Assembly: GCF_023822065.1 (NCBI RefSeq)
Contig: NZ_CP084930.1
Span: forward strand, 1,814,001-1,878,000
Length of the DNA stretch: 64,000 bases
Direction: 5' to 3'
Origin: Sphingomonas morindae
GTDB lineage: Bacteria > Pseudomonadota > Alphaproteobacteria > Sphingomonadales > Sphingomonadaceae
Positions 9,956-19,142 of the stretch are shown here, one piece after another. Below the pieces are notes generated by a model. That model did not search any database and was not told the origin of the DNA. It was given only the letters and a program-made list of their open reading frames with translations. The position numbers and the translations under genes are program-made. Position 1 is the stretch's first letter, and each line of letters begins with the position of its first letter.

Positions 9956-10333
9956 TCAGCCCCGCTTGGCGCGTCGGGCGGCGGGCTTCTTGGCGGGCGC
10001 GGCCGAAGCCGTGGCGACGGGCTCGGCGGCGGCGGCGGGCACGGCGTCCGCGGCCGGGGCGGGAGCAGCGGCCGGCGCGGCGGGCGGCTTGCGCGTGCTC
10101 TTGCGCGCCGGCGCCTCTCCGGTCTCGGCCGTGGCGACCGTGTCCGGCTCGGACGCGGCGGCCTTGGGCTTGCGCGCGGCCGGCTTCTTCGCGGACGCCG
10201 GCTGCGCGTCGGCACCGCCAACTTCGCCCGCGGCGCGCGCCCAATGGTCGTCGTGCCGGCCATGGGGCCTGCCTTCATCCTCCCACAGGGCGTAGGCGCG
10301 TTCCCGGATCTTGTGCTCGTGGTCGTCGCTCAT
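9956..10333 (-). CDS. DUF2934 protein with basic Ala/Lys/Pro-rich tail
   Basis: A 125-aa protein. The first ~40 residues match the DUF2934 motif (IRERAYALWEDEGRPHGRHDDHW), often found on small stress-associated proteins of alphaproteobacteria. The rest is disordered, rich in alanine and proline, with KPAARKPK-like basic repeats resembling a histone H1-like tail that could bind DNA; this is inference. It lies 10 nt downstream of the host-attachment-family gene and is probably cotranscribed with it. Confidence 0.75.
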   Translation of the reverse strand: MSDDHEHKIRERAYALWEDEGRPHGRHDDHWARAAGEVGGADAQPASAKKPAARKPKAAASEPDTVATAETGEAPARKSTRKPPAAPAAAPAPAADAVPAAAAEPVATASAAPAKKPAARRAKRG

Positions 10334-10343
10334 CGTCGGGCCT

Positions 10344-10784
10344 CTAGTTGGAGAGCAGGATTTTCTCGATGTCGGGCACGCTATGGCCGGTCAGATCCTT
10401 CGCCAGCTCGCCCAACAGCCTCGTCTCGACCTCTTTGTGATAATGTTTCCGCAACTCGCCCAGCGTCTTGGGCGCGGCGACCACGATAAGTTGCTCAAAT
10501 TCGCCCGACAAGGCACGCCGACGCAATTCTTCGGCGGTGTCGGCGGCGAAGCGGTCCTCCTCCTGCTGGTGGAAATCCGTCTCGCTGGTGTCGTCGCCGC
10601 CAATGCCGGTCGAGCTTGTCTTGCGGCCCTGGGCGTCGCGCTTCTGCTCGCGATCGGGCAGGTCGGCATGTTCCTGGCCGCTGACGAGCTGCAGGTTGAG
10701 CTGGTCGGCATCGCCCTGATTCTGGAAGAAAAGAGACTTCCGGCCATCGACGACGAGCACGACACTCTTGTGGGGAACGCGCAT
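10344..10784 (-). CDS. Host-attachment family protein (baeRF-like)
   Basis: A 146-aa protein of the PF10116 group ('protein required for attachment to host cells'), related to archaeal/bacterial release-factor-like domains. The typical start is KSVVLVVDGRKSLFFQNQGD. The C-terminal part has EQLIVVAAPKTLGELRKHYHKEV...ELAKDLTGHSVPDIEKIL, both family signatures. A charged Gln/Asp-rich middle segment links them. The biochemical role is not established. A candidate EcfG promoter precedes it. Confidence 0.82.
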   Translation of the reverse strand: MRVPHKSVVLVVDGRKSLFFQNQGDADQLNLQLVSGQEHADLPDREQKRDAQGRKTSSTGIGGDDTSETDFHQQEEDRFAADTAEELRRRALSGEFEQLIVVAAPKTLGELRKHYHKEVETRLLGELAKDLTGHSVPDIEKILLSN

Positions 10785-10808
10785 CCGAATCTCCTCCGAT
10801 CGCGGGTC

Positions 10809-10833
10809 AACGTCCTGGAGCCGCCCCGGTTGC
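10809..10833 (-). promoter_or_regulatory. Candidate EcfG promoter for host-attachment/DUF2934 pair
   Basis: On the minus strand, GCAAC (10833-10829), a 16-nt spacer, then CGTT (10812-10809). One mismatch from the consensus; the -10 ends 25 nt before the start codon. Confidence 0.45.
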
Positions 10834-10955
10834 GCGGACCGGCGATGCGCGTGCGACCATGGTCGTAGCCGTAGAACTTCCGGAGCGGCGGGGAGGAAAG
10901 TTTAAGACTGTTGGAGGAATCGTGCGGCGGGATTGATGGGGATTATAGCGTCGCA

Positions 10956-12923
10956 ATGGTTTTTGCCTTGCCCGAATGGACGCGAATCGGGACGCCGGAC
11001 GATGCCGTCGCGGTGGCGCAATGGCGCGAGATGCGGCGGCAGGTGCCCTTCCTCTATGCCTTGCTGATCGTCAACGGGGCCGCCGTCGCCTATACGCATC
11101 GCGCGGTCGCGCCGCTGTGGCTGACGCTGTGGGCGGCGGTGGCGCTCGCCTCGCTGTCCGCCGTGCGCATGGTCCATTGGCTGACGGTGGGGACGCGGCA
11201 GCAGCCGGACGGGCTGGGCGCGCGCCGCGCCTTGCGGCGCACCACCCTGCTCTCGGCAGTGCTCGCCGCCGGCTATGTCGGCTGGGCGGTGGCGCTGGAC
11301 GATTATGGCGGCCCGATGGAGCGCGCCCATGTCGCGCTGTTCATCGCCATCACCGTGATCGGCTGCATCTTCTGCCTGATCTGCCTGCCCCAGGCGGCGC
11401 TGGCGGTGACGGTGATCGTGACCGGCGCCTATCTTGTCCACTATCTGCCGAGCGGCGACACGGTGTGGACCGCGATCGCGCTCAACATCGCCGCCGTCAC
11501 GCTGGTGATGGTGCAGGTGATGTTCAACAGCTTCCGCGCCTTCACCGCGCTGGTCCGCTCGCGCGAGGAGCTTGGCGCGCGCCAGGCCGAGAGCGAGCGG
11601 CTGGGGCGCGAGAATGCGCTGCTCGCCCATACCGACAGCCTCACCGGCCTGCCCAACCGCCGCTATTTTCTCGCGCGGCTGGAGGCGATGCTCGCCGAGC
11701 GCAATGCGAGCGGCGGCCGCTTCGTGGTGGGCGTGCTGGATCTCGACCGGTTCAAGCCGGTCAACGACACGCACGGCCATGTGGTGGGCGATCGGCTGCT
11801 GACACAGGTGGGGGAAAGGCTGCGCGGGCTCGCCACCCCCTCGATGCTGATCGCGCGGCTGGGCGGCGACGAGTTCGGCATGACCCTGGTCGACGATGTC
11901 GATCACGCCCAGGCGATCGGCCAGAGCTTCTGCGACGCGCTGACCATGCCGTTCCAGCTTGACGATATCCGCATCACCATCGGCTGCTCGTGCGGCCTCG
12001 CCGCCTATCCCGAGGCGGGGACCAGCGCCCATGCCCTGTTCGACCGGTCCGACTACGCGCTCTACCATGCCAAGTCGCACGGCCGCGGCGGCGCGGCGCT
12101 GTTCTCGCTCGAGCATGAGACGGCCATCCGTTCGGAGCGTGCGATCGAGACGGCGTTGCAGGAGGCCGATCTCGATGCCGAGCTGGACGTGCATTTCCAG
12201 CCGATCATCGACACCGCGGCGATGCGCGTCATCAGCGTCGAGGCGCTGGCGCGCTGGACCAGCCCGCTGCTGGGCCGCGTGCCGCCGGACCAGTTCATCC
12301 CCACCGCCGAGCGGCTGGGGCTGATCCGCGCGATCACGCTCAGCCTGTTCCGCAAGGCGAGCGCGGCGGCGGCGCAGCTGCCCCAGGAGATCGGCCTCTC
12401 CTTCAACCTTTCGGCGCTCGACATCGCCTCGCCCGAGACGATCGCGGCGCTGGTGGAGGCGATCACCACCGGCCCGGTGCCGGCGGCGCGCATCACCTTC
12501 GAGCTGACCGAGACCGCGCTGATGCGCGATTTCGATCGCGCGGTCGCGGCGATGCGCCGGCTGCGCGCCCTGGGCGCGCAGATCGCGCTCGACGATTTCG
12601 GCACCGGCTATTCCTCGCTCGGCTATCTGCGCCTGCTGCCGCTCGACAAGATCAAGGTGGACCGCAGCTTCGCCGCCGATCTCCAGGATGTTTCAGGGCG
12701 CAACATCGTCACCGCCATTTTCGGCCTGTGCCGCAACCTCGCGCTGGATTGCGTGATCGAGGGGGTGGAGAGCGAGGAGCAGCTGCTCCGCCTGCAGGAA
12801 CTGGGCTATCGGCTGGTGCAGGGCTATTTGTTCGCGCGGCCGATGCCGCTGCCCGCGCTCCGCACCTGGCTGGCGCGCGATCTCGGCGCGGGCGCGGCCC
12901 TGGCCCAGAACGCCGCCGCCTGA
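10956..12923 (+). CDS. Membrane-bound GGDEF-EAL protein (c-di-GMP turnover)
   Basis: A 655-aa protein with about six N-terminal transmembrane helices (roughly residues 25-190), a short linker, then GGDEF and EAL domains. The GGDEF signature is intact (residues 303-307, RLGGDEFG). The EAL domain keeps E429 in EALARW plus NLSALD, DDFGTGYSS, KVDRSF and EGVES, so both diguanylate cyclase and phosphodiesterase activity are possible. ATG 10956 is chosen; a TTG at 10911 also lies in frame but has no spaced ribosome site. Its stop and the stop of the convergent DUF2236 gene lie inside one 7-bp hairpin (12917-12933). Confidence 0.9.
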   Translation: MVFALPEWTRIGTPDDAVAVAQWREMRRQVPFLYALLIVNGAAVAYTHRAVAPLWLTLWAAVALASLSAVRMVHWLTVGTRQQPDGLGARRALRRTTLLSAVLAAGYVGWAVALDDYGGPMERAHVALFIAITVIGCIFCLICLPQAALAVTVIVTGAYLVHYLPSGDTVWTAIALNIAAVTLVMVQVMFNSFRAFTALVRSREELGARQAESERLGRENALLAHTDSLTGLPNRRYFLARLEAMLAERNASGGRFVVGVLDLDRFKPVNDTHGHVVGDRLLTQVGERLRGLATPSMLIARLGGDEFGMTLVDDVDHAQAIGQSFCDALTMPFQLDDIRITIGCSCGLAAYPEAGTSAHALFDRSDYALYHAKSHGRGGAALFSLEHETAIRSERAIETALQEADLDAELDVHFQPIIDTAAMRVISVEALARWTSPLLGRVPPDQFIPTAERLGLIRAITLSLFRKASAAAAQLPQEIGLSFNLSALDIASPETIAALVEAITTGPVPAARITFELTETALMRDFDRAVAAMRRLRALGAQIALDDFGTGYSSLGYLRLLPLDKIKVDRSFAADLQDVSGRNIVTAIFGLCRNLALDCVIEGVESEEQLLRLQELGYRLVQGYLFARPMPLPALRTWLARDLGAGAALAQNAAA

Positions 12924-12926
12924 GCG

Positions 12927-13784
12927 TCAGGCGAGCGCCCAGCGCACCGCCGCCCCCATGGCGCGGGTGCCGGCGGTGAGCAGCGGCGCCGGCAGGCGCG
13001 GCTCGGCGAAGCCATGCATCCGCCGCGCCCAGGGCGGCAGCAGCGCGCAGGCGGCGCGCAGCGTCAGCCGGCGGAGCGGATCCAGCCCCGGCGTCGGCGC
13101 GGGCGCGCGCAGGATGAGCGCGGCGGTCTCGCGCGTGCGGGCGTCCACACGGAGCGCGGGGCGCAGCGCGGCGATCAGCGCCGCCGCCTCGGCGCGGCTG
13201 CGGGGCACCGGATCGGCGCCAAGCGCGGCCCCCACGCGCGCCAGCTCGGCAAAATAGCGGTCCTGCGCGGCGACGGGCATGCGCGGCTCGGCATAGTGGC
13301 GCCAGCCGGCCAGGAAGCACCAGCTTTCGCAGACATGGACCCAGGCGAGCAGCGTCGGATCGCTGGCGCTATAGGGGGTGCCATCCGCCAGCCGGCCGGC
13401 GATGCGCGCGTGGATGGCGCGCACCCGCGCGATCGCCGCCTCGGCCTCGACGCGGCTGCCATAGGTGGTCGTCTCGATGAAGCGCACGGTGCGGCGCAGC
13501 CGGCCGAGCAGATCGGCGCGGAAGCTGGAATGATCCCACACCCCGGCCAGGGCGGCGGGGTGGAGCATCTGCATCAGCAGGCCGGCGATGCCGCCCGTCG
13601 TCATGCCGGTGACATCGCCATGCACGCGCCACGCCACCGAGCGCGGGCCGAACAGCCCGTCGGCGCGGCGCGCCACGCGGAGATCGCCGCGCGCGGGATC
13701 GTGGAAGATATCGGTGACGGCGCGGGCGAGCGCGTGCTTCAGCGCGCCGGCCGGACCGGCGGCGGGGGCGGCGGCGGAAACCAT
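12927..13784 (-). CDS. DUF2236 / MpaB-like oxygenase
   Basis: A 285-aa protein of the DUF2236 (oxygenase MpaB, rubber-oxygenase-like) family. The helical bundle shows the usual motifs: GDVTGMTTGGIAGLLMQMLHPAALAGVWDHS, an arginine-rich helix (RLRRTVRFIETTTYGS), and HVCESWCFLAGWRHY with a conserved histidine. The substrate is unknown. The start is ATG 13784; frames further upstream are antisense artefacts. It is convergent with the GGDEF-EAL gene with only 3 nt between stops. Confidence 0.82.
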   Translation of the reverse strand: MVSAAAPAAGPAGALKHALARAVTDIFHDPARGDLRVARRADGLFGPRSVAWRVHGDVTGMTTGGIAGLLMQMLHPAALAGVWDHSSFRADLLGRLRRTVRFIETTTYGSRVEAEAAIARVRAIHARIAGRLADGTPYSASDPTLLAWVHVCESWCFLAGWRHYAEPRMPVAAQDRYFAELARVGAALGADPVPRSRAEAAALIAALRPALRVDARTRETAALILRAPAPTPGLDPLRRLTLRAACALLPPWARRMHGFAEPRLPAPLLTAGTRAMGAAVRWALA

Positions 13785-13907
13785 AGGCCAAGGTAACGGC
13801 CGGACCGGCGCGGGGCTCCCGAACCCTGGAGAGACCATGGTCTTACAATGGCTTGTAGCGGCTTGGCGCGCTGATCTAGGCTGGCTGCGGACCTTGGGAG
13901 AGCGGCG

Positions 13908-14675
13908 ATGCGGGTGATGGTGCGCGGCCTGTTGGCGCTGGCCGGGCTGCTGCTCGGCACCGCCGCCTGGGCGGACAGCCAATATAAGCTGCTCGTCTTC
14001 TCCATCCCCAACAAATATCATTACGAATATATTCCCGTCGCGCGCGACAGCCTGGAGCATCTCGCCAAGCTCCATGCCTTTGAGATGCAGTGGACGAACG
14101 ATCCCAAGACGTTCGAGGGCGATCTCAAGCAATATGCGGCGGTGATGTTCCTCAACACGCCGGGCGAGGAGCTGAACCCCGCCCAGCGCGCCGCCTTCGA
14201 GGCCTATATGCGCGGTGGCGGCAACGCGATCATCGTCCATCGCGCCGCGATCACGCCGCCGGGCGTCTGGCCCTGGTATGAGCGGCTCGTCGGCCGGCGC
14301 TTCGTCATCCATCCGATGCTGCAGACGGCGGTGGTGACCAAGGCCGATCCCGGCTTCCCCGCCACCTTCGGCCTGCCCGACCGCTGGATCTGGAGCGACG
14401 AATATTATGTCACCAGCAATCCCTATCAGGTGGCGATCACGCCGGTGCTGCGGGTGGACGAGCGCAGCTATGATCCGACCAAGATCTGGCCGGGCCAGCA
14501 TGCCGAGCCGATGGGGCCGGATCATCCCGTCGCCTGGTTCCATTCCTACGAGAAGGGCCGCGTCTTCGTGACGCTGCTCGGCCATAATGTCGAGATGTAC
14601 CGCGACCCCCATTATCTCGACCAGTTGATGGGCGGCATCTACTGGGCGGCGACGGGGCGCGGCGAGGCCCGCTGA
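13908..14675 (+). CDS. Exported ThuA-like protein
   Basis: A 255-aa protein with a clear signal peptide (basic start, hydrophobic core, cleavage near TAAWADS at about residue 23) followed by a ThuA-like glutamine-amidotransferase-fold domain. Typical motifs are LLVFSIPNKYHYEYIP, a mid-protein MRGGGNAIIVHRA and the C-terminal GRVFVTLLGHNVEMYRDP. ThuA domains occur in sugar-utilisation proteins, but the role here is unknown. ATG 13908 or 13917 may start it. Confidence 0.8.
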   Translation: MRVMVRGLLALAGLLLGTAAWADSQYKLLVFSIPNKYHYEYIPVARDSLEHLAKLHAFEMQWTNDPKTFEGDLKQYAAVMFLNTPGEELNPAQRAAFEAYMRGGGNAIIVHRAAITPPGVWPWYERLVGRRFVIHPMLQTAVVTKADPGFPATFGLPDRWIWSDEYYVTSNPYQVAITPVLRVDERSYDPTKIWPGQHAEPMGPDHPVAWFHSYEKGRVFVTLLGHNVEMYRDPHYLDQLMGGIYWAATGRGEAR

Positions 14676-14753
14676 GCGGGGCGGGGCTGGCGCCGCCGCC
14701 TCCGGCCGCCTATCGTCCACGGCACCGGCCGGTCGCGCGCCGGAAGGAGCCGG

Positions 14754-15962
14754 GTGCCGCGCATGCAGGACGTTCCTTTCAGCCGACGCGCCTTTCTGGC
14801 GGGCACGGCCGCCGCCGCCGCCCTGCCGGGCGGCCGCGCCCTCGCCGGGGCGGAGCCGGGGGCGGCCGTCACCAGCCCGATTCTCGTCGAGGATGGGCGG
14901 CTCTGGCTGGCGGCCTCGATCCGGGGCGGGCCGCCGCTCCTCTTCGTGATCGATACCGGCGCGGGCTTCGCCTATATCCGGCCGGACATCGCCAAGGCGC
15001 TCAAATTGCAGGCGGCCGGTGGCCAGCTGCTGGGCGGCCTGGGCAAGAACAAGGTGATCGGCACGCTCTACATCGCCCGCGATGTCGTCTTCGGCGGGTC
15101 GATCGGCGAATCGGTGGTCGCCTTCGCCAGCTATGATTTCGGGCGCGGGCTGCCGCCTGAGGCGGCCGGGCTGCTCGCCTCGGGCCTGTTCACCACGCGC
15201 GACAGCGATCTCGATTTCGACGCCGATCAATGGCGGCTCTGGCCCCGCGGCGGCCATCCCCCGCGCGACGGCTATGAGGCGCTCGCCTCGAGCATCGGCG
15301 CACGCGGCGACGCCACGCGCTTCACGCCCCGGCTGACGGTGACGGCGACGCTGGACGGCGTTGCGTATAAATGCCTGCTGGACACGGGATCGCCCACCGG
15401 CCTGCTGTTCCTGCCCGGCGGCACGCGCCGCTCCGGCCTGTTTTCCGACGGGCGGCCCTTCTCGCCGAGGCGCACCAACGGCTTTGGCGGCGCGGCGGCG
15501 AAGATGAGCCGGCAGGTGCGCGCCGGCCGCTTCGCGCTCGGGCCGCTCACCGTAGACCGTCCGCTGGTGACGCTGATGGATCCGGACCAGACATCGTCGA
15601 TCACCGATCATGACGCGCTGATCGGCCTGCCCTTCATCCGCCTGCTCAATCTTTCCACCGATGTGCTGCACAACCGCCTCTGGGCGGCGCGCAGCCGCCA
15701 GCCGGTTCCGACCGAAAGCTATGGCCGCGCCGGCCTGTGGCTGGAGCCGGGGGCGGAGGGCCGCGCGATCGTGACGATCGTGGGCACGGGCAGCCCCGCC
15801 GCGCTGGCGGGGGTGGAGGCCGGCGACCGGATCGAGGATCCGCCGAGCTTCGCCGCCGCGCTGCGGCGGGTGCGCACCGGCAACCCGCCCAGCATCAGCC
15901 TGGACCTGACGCGCGGCGGCGTGCGCCGCACCGTCACGCTGCGCATGGCGGACTGGCTCTAG
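14754..15962 (+). CDS. Tat-exported retropepsin-like aspartyl protease with PDZ domain
   Basis: A 402-aa protein. The N-terminus has a twin-arginine signal (SRRAFLAG) and hydrophobic segment. Two retropepsin-type lobes follow, each with an aspartate motif (FVIDTGAG near residue 65 and CLLDTGSP near residue 206). A C-terminal PDZ-like segment (residues ~330-395) has SPAALAGVEAGDRIEDP. It likely acts in the periplasm on an unknown protein substrate. GTG 14754 is preferred to ATG 14763 because AAGGAG is 4 nt upstream of the GTG. The last 4 nt overlap the end of the convergent membrane gene. Confidence 0.85.
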   Translation: MPRMQDVPFSRRAFLAGTAAAAALPGGRALAGAEPGAAVTSPILVEDGRLWLAASIRGGPPLLFVIDTGAGFAYIRPDIAKALKLQAAGGQLLGGLGKNKVIGTLYIARDVVFGGSIGESVVAFASYDFGRGLPPEAAGLLASGLFTTRDSDLDFDADQWRLWPRGGHPPRDGYEALASSIGARGDATRFTPRLTVTATLDGVAYKCLLDTGSPTGLLFLPGGTRRSGLFSDGRPFSPRRTNGFGGAAAKMSRQVRAGRFALGPLTVDRPLVTLMDPDQTSSITDHDALIGLPFIRLLNLSTDVLHNRLWAARSRQPVPTESYGRAGLWLEPGAEGRAIVTIVGTGSPAALAGVEAGDRIEDPPSFAAALRRVRTGNPPSISLDLTRGGVRRTVTLRMADWL

Positions 15963-16777
15963 GCCGGGCTCGGCCCCTTGGGCGCGGCGGCGGCGGCGGG
16001 GGTGGCGGCGGCCGGCTTCGGAGCCGGGCCGAGCAGGCGCAGCGTCAGCAGGGCATAGCCGGCCGTGGCGAGCAGCAGCAGCGGCCCCCCCGCCGCGCGG
16101 CCCGCCGCGCCCGCCAGCAGCGCCAGGAGCGGGATCGCCTGGAGCGCATGGACGCCGAGGCCATGCGCGAGGCGCGGCCGCCATCGTGCCGCCCCTGGCG
16201 ACCCGGCGCTGCGGCCAAGCCCCGGCGCGGTCATGGTCGCGAGCAGGGTGGTGAGGACCAGGCCGGCGACGATCCCCGCGATCAGCAGCGGCGGCGCCCC
16301 CGGGCGCGGCGCGCGCGCGATCGCCCAGGCAAGCGGCAGCAACAGGCCGACAAAGGGCAGCGCGGTGAGCCCCATCAGAGCGGAGATCGCGCGATCGAGC
16401 GGCGTGGCGAGGTTGAAGTGCGAACGCCGGCCGCGCGCCGCCTGGCCGGTGATGCACAGCATCTCCACCAGCGCGGTGGCGACCAGCCCGCGCGCCGCGC
16501 CCTGGACGAGCGGCGAGGCGAGGCGGTCCGGCTGCGCGAAGCCGAGCATCCAGGCGATGGTGAGAAGATAGACGGCGAGCGAGAGCGCGAATTTGGTGGG
16601 CTTGATCGCCACGCGCTCGCCGCCGATCCGGCGCCGGTCGCCGCGCGCCCATAAGAGGCCGGGCGGCACCAGCGCCAGCATCGCCCAGCCCGCCGCGCGC
16701 ACCAGCGCCGCCGGATCGTGCAGCACCCCCGCAAGCCCCGCCATCCACGCCTCCTCTTTTTCGATGGCATGAAGCAT
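15959..16777 (-). CDS. Polytopic membrane protein of unknown function
   Basis: A 272-aa protein with about seven hydrophobic helices and a low-complexity Ala/Pro/Lys tail. I do not recognise the family. A basic loop (RGDRRRIGGERVAIKPTKF) follows the first helix. Translation may start at ATG 16777 or at ATG 16744 (MAGLAG). It is divergent from an AraC regulator 64 nt away, which makes it the obvious target of that regulator. Confidence 0.65.
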   Translation of the reverse strand: MLHAIEKEEAWMAGLAGVLHDPAALVRAAGWAMLALVPPGLLWARGDRRRIGGERVAIKPTKFALSLAVYLLTIAWMLGFAQPDRLASPLVQGAARGLVATALVEMLCITGQAARGRRSHFNLATPLDRAISALMGLTALPFVGLLLPLAWAIARAPRPGAPPLLIAGIVAGLVLTTLLATMTAPGLGRSAGSPGAARWRPRLAHGLGVHALQAIPLLALLAGAAGRAAGGPLLLLATAGYALLTLRLLGPAPKPAAATPAAAAAPKGPSPA

Positions 16778-16841
16778 AGAAGCGGCACGCTGGACGCGCT
16801 ATCATCGGGTACCCGCAAGTCTGTAGCGATCGTCCAAACCG

Positions 16842-17762
16842 ATGCACGCCGATCCCCTGTCCGACATGCTGCAGCTGGTGAAGCCGCGCGCCTATGGCTT
16901 TCGCGGGCTCGACGCCGGCGGTGCCTGGTCGCTGCGCCTTCCGGCGCAAGCGGTGCTGCGCTGCTACGCCGTTCAGGCCGGCGGCTGCGGCCTGTGGCTG
17001 GGCGATGCCGCCGCGCCGATCGCGCTCGCGGCCGGCGACTTTCTGCTCGTGCCGCATGGCGAGGCGCTGGTGCTGGGCAGCGCGCGCGACGCCCCGGCGA
17101 TCGATCTCGACGGGTTTTTCGCCATGGCCGCGGGCGCCACGGCGACGATCCAGGGCGGCGGCGGCTGTCGCGGGCTGGGCGGCTATTTCGCGCTGTCCGG
17201 GCCGGGCGTCGGGCCGCTGCTGGCGGCGCTGCCCCGCACGGTGCGGCTTGCCGCCGAACCCGGCGGATCGGGGCTTTTCTGGCTTGTCGAACGGCTGATG
17301 GCCGAGTTGCGCGCGCCCCGCCCGGGCGGGCGGCTGATCGCCGACCATCTGGCGCAGAGCCTGCTCGTCGAGGCCTTGCGGCTGCATCTGCCCGCCGCGG
17401 CGGCGGCAGGGCGTGGCGGCTGGCTGGCGGCGCTGGCCGATCCGCCGCTCGCCCGCGCACTGGGCGCGATCCACGCCGAGCCGGGGCGGCGCTGGACGGT
17501 GGCGGCGCTCGCCGCGATCGCCGGCCTGTCGCGCTCCGCCTTCGCCCAGCGCTTCGCCCGCGCCTGTGGCGAGGCGCCGATCGCCTATGTCGCGCGGTGG
17601 CGCATGCTGCTGGCGGCGGAGCGGCTGGCCGCCGGCGCGCCGATCGCGCGGCTGGCGCGCGAGCTGGGCTATGGATCGGAAAGCGCCTTCGGCGTGGCGT
17701 TCCGCCGGATCTGCGGCGGCTCGCCGGGGCGGCTGCGGCGGGACGGCGCGGCGGGGGGATAA
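16842..17762 (+). CDS. AraC-family transcriptional regulator
   Basis: A 306-aa regulator. Residues ~1-190 form a cupin-type sensory domain (MHADPLSDMLQLVKPRAYGFRGLDAGG start, typical of the Cupin_6 AraC group). Residues ~200-300 hold the double helix-turn-helix, with WTVAALAAIAGLSRSAFAQRFARACGEAPIAYV and the second helix region LARELGYGSESAFGVAFRRICG. It probably controls the divergent membrane protein gene and itself. Confidence 0.88.
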   Translation: MHADPLSDMLQLVKPRAYGFRGLDAGGAWSLRLPAQAVLRCYAVQAGGCGLWLGDAAAPIALAAGDFLLVPHGEALVLGSARDAPAIDLDGFFAMAAGATATIQGGGGCRGLGGYFALSGPGVGPLLAALPRTVRLAAEPGGSGLFWLVERLMAELRAPRPGGRLIADHLAQSLLVEALRLHLPAAAAAGRGGWLAALADPPLARALGAIHAEPGRRWTVAALAAIAGLSRSAFAQRFARACGEAPIAYVARWRMLLAAERLAAGAPIARLARELGYGSESAFGVAFRRICGGSPGRLRRDGAAGG

Positions 17763-17987
17763 TTGCTGCACGTCCTGGCCGAGACCGCGACGATGCCCGC
17801 CTGGCGCCGCGCGATCGCGTCGTGACTGGCTTCGGTGATCCGGATCTCGGACGCCTCCGCCAGCGTCTCGAGCGCGTGGCGGGGATCGGCCTATTCGTCG
17901 CCGGCGACGCTTTTGCGCTGGGCGAAGATCTACTATTCCTATCTACAGTACGGACCGGAAGACACCCTGACGGTAAAGAGACGCTCG
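17763..17987. other. Intergenic stretch with possible gene remnant
   Basis: No intact gene. The minus strand reads for about 45 codons as protein-like sequence (HALETLAEASEIRITEASHD) directly after a TAG and without a start codon, so it may be debris of an older gene. No promoter is evident. Confidence 0.35.
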
Positions 17988-18518
17988 ATGCTCACGGCAT
18001 TCTACGGCTTTATGCTTGCGGCGGTCGCGGTGGGCAACGCTGCGGACGCGGCACGCTGCACGCTTGCAGGCTCCCGCTATTCCCTGCGACACGATCAGGC
18101 GGTGCGTGCCGGCTTCGTCAAGGATGGCAGGGCTGACGGATCACTGCGGTTTTTCATCCTCTCCAAGAAAACGGGGAGAACGTACTGGTTCCACCCCGAA
18201 TTGCCTGGGTCGGGCGCTGGTCCATCGGGGCTCCTCAGCTACGACACGGAACAATTCACAGCACAGGGTGTGCGCCTCGGGGGCGCACGCTACTTCGACA
18301 AAGCCGTTGACCTGGCGGTCATCGTTGCCGATGCGCATTACGATATCAGCAGCGCACAGGTCTTCTCGGAGAATGCCATGGCTCCGGCCCACTTGCTGAT
18401 CCCCGATCTACATGCGGCGCTGTGGTATGACACAGCGCCGAACGCCCGTGAGGACATCGCGCTTTCGTTTTTCGACCTTGATGGCTGCACGCAGGACCTT
18501 CCGAAGCTTCTTAAATGA
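17988..18518 (+). CDS. Predicted exported protein, unknown function
   Basis: A 176-aa protein beginning with a signal peptide (MLTAFYGFMLAAVAVGNAADA). The mature part has a Cys near each end (AARCTLAGSRYSL and DLDGCTQDL), which could form a disulfide. I do not recognise the family. ATG 17988 is chosen because the frame further upstream lacks a plausible signal. Base composition is visibly less GC-rich than that of the flanking chromosome, suggesting acquired DNA next to the tRNA-Val locus. Confidence 0.6.
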   Translation: MLTAFYGFMLAAVAVGNAADAARCTLAGSRYSLRHDQAVRAGFVKDGRADGSLRFFILSKKTGRTYWFHPELPGSGAGPSGLLSYDTEQFTAQGVRLGGARYFDKAVDLAVIVADAHYDISSAQVFSENAMAPAHLLIPDLHAALWYDTAPNAREDIALSFFDLDGCTQDLPKLLK

Positions 18519-18583
18519 CATAGGACCTGATCGGGCCTGGCACGAAGGAGCTGCGAGGCCCGACGGGAATCGCGAACTGCCCG

Positions 18584-18763
18584 CTAACGTGCGGCAACGA
18601 CTGCAAGATTGTCAGCCTCGCTCATCCCCAGCCCAGCGTCGCTCGCGCCAAGCGCATGGACGATGAAGCCGGCGTCGCCGCTGGCGAAGGCCTTGGCGAG
18701 CAGCGCGTGCTGGTCCTCCGTCTCGGAGAGGCAGGCGGCGGCGTCGAACGGCGCGAGCGCCAT
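18584..18763 (-). pseudogene. 3'-truncated HigA-like antitoxin remnant
   Basis: A 59-codon frame from ATG 18763. It matches the N-terminal half of 'probable addiction module antidote' proteins: PFDAA-x-L followed by an acidic helix, an AFASGDAGFIVHALG segment and GMS. In intact members GMS leads into a helix-turn-helix. Here the frame instead runs into EADNLAVVAAR and stops. No partner toxin is visible. The gene is therefore probably broken; family assignment is from memory of the motif. Confidence 0.55.
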
Positions 18764-18932
18764 TCTCGGCGCCGGATCTCCGAGGCTCGACGCCGCGTGC
18801 CGCGCCATCCGCGGTTCGGGAATAGGTCGGGACTCGTCGGTATGCGCGTTCTCTTTTCGGCCCGCGCGGCTCCGATTCGTTCCGTATTGCGCTTCCCGCA
18901 AAGCGGCCTTAGAGGCCGGTTTTCCGGGGCGT

Positions 18933-19007
18933 GGGCGGTTAGCTCAGCGGTAGAGCGGCTCGTTTACACCGAGCGGGTCGGCAGTTCGATCCTGTCACCG
19001 CCCACCA
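18933..19007 (+). tRNA. tRNA-Val(UAC)
   Basis: A 75-nt gene with an encoded CCA end. The acceptor stem GGGCGGT pairs with ACCGCCC. The D-arm has AGCTCAGCGGTAGAGC. The anticodon loop TTTACAC carries UAC between CTCG and CGAG. The T-loop is TTCGATC. All arms pair. Confidence 0.95.
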
Positions 19008-19106
19008 CGGACTGGCGCGACATCTGGTGGATGGCCCGAGCGGTTCGGGAGGTTCAATCGTGCCGCTTCCGCGCGAGGCCAGGGTTATCGCATATGCGTA
19101 AACCCT

Positions 19107-19133
19107 TTGACACGGCCGGCTCCTGTATATACA
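19107..19133 (+). promoter_or_regulatory. brnTA promoter with palindromic operator
   Basis: TTGACA (19107-19112) is a perfect -35; a -10-like TATACA follows after 15 nt. A perfect 10-bp palindrome TGTATATACA (19124-19133) overlaps the -10, 10 nt before brnT, and is a good candidate for the BrnA or BrnTA repressor site. Confidence 0.55.
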
Positions 19134-19142
19134 AGAACTGAC

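Noticed and set aside
10911-10955. TTG start 15 codons upstream for the GGDEF-EAL protein
   Set aside because: The GGAGG lies inside the would-be coding region rather than upstream of the TTG, and the extra residues are not membrane-like; ATG 10956 is better though not certain.
12927-17771. Very long open frame on the minus strand spanning several plus-strand genes
   Set aside because: It is a by-product of high GC content. Only its 3' part (12927-13784) reads as a real DUF2236 protein; the rest is Arg/Gly/Ala-rich shadow of well-supported genes.
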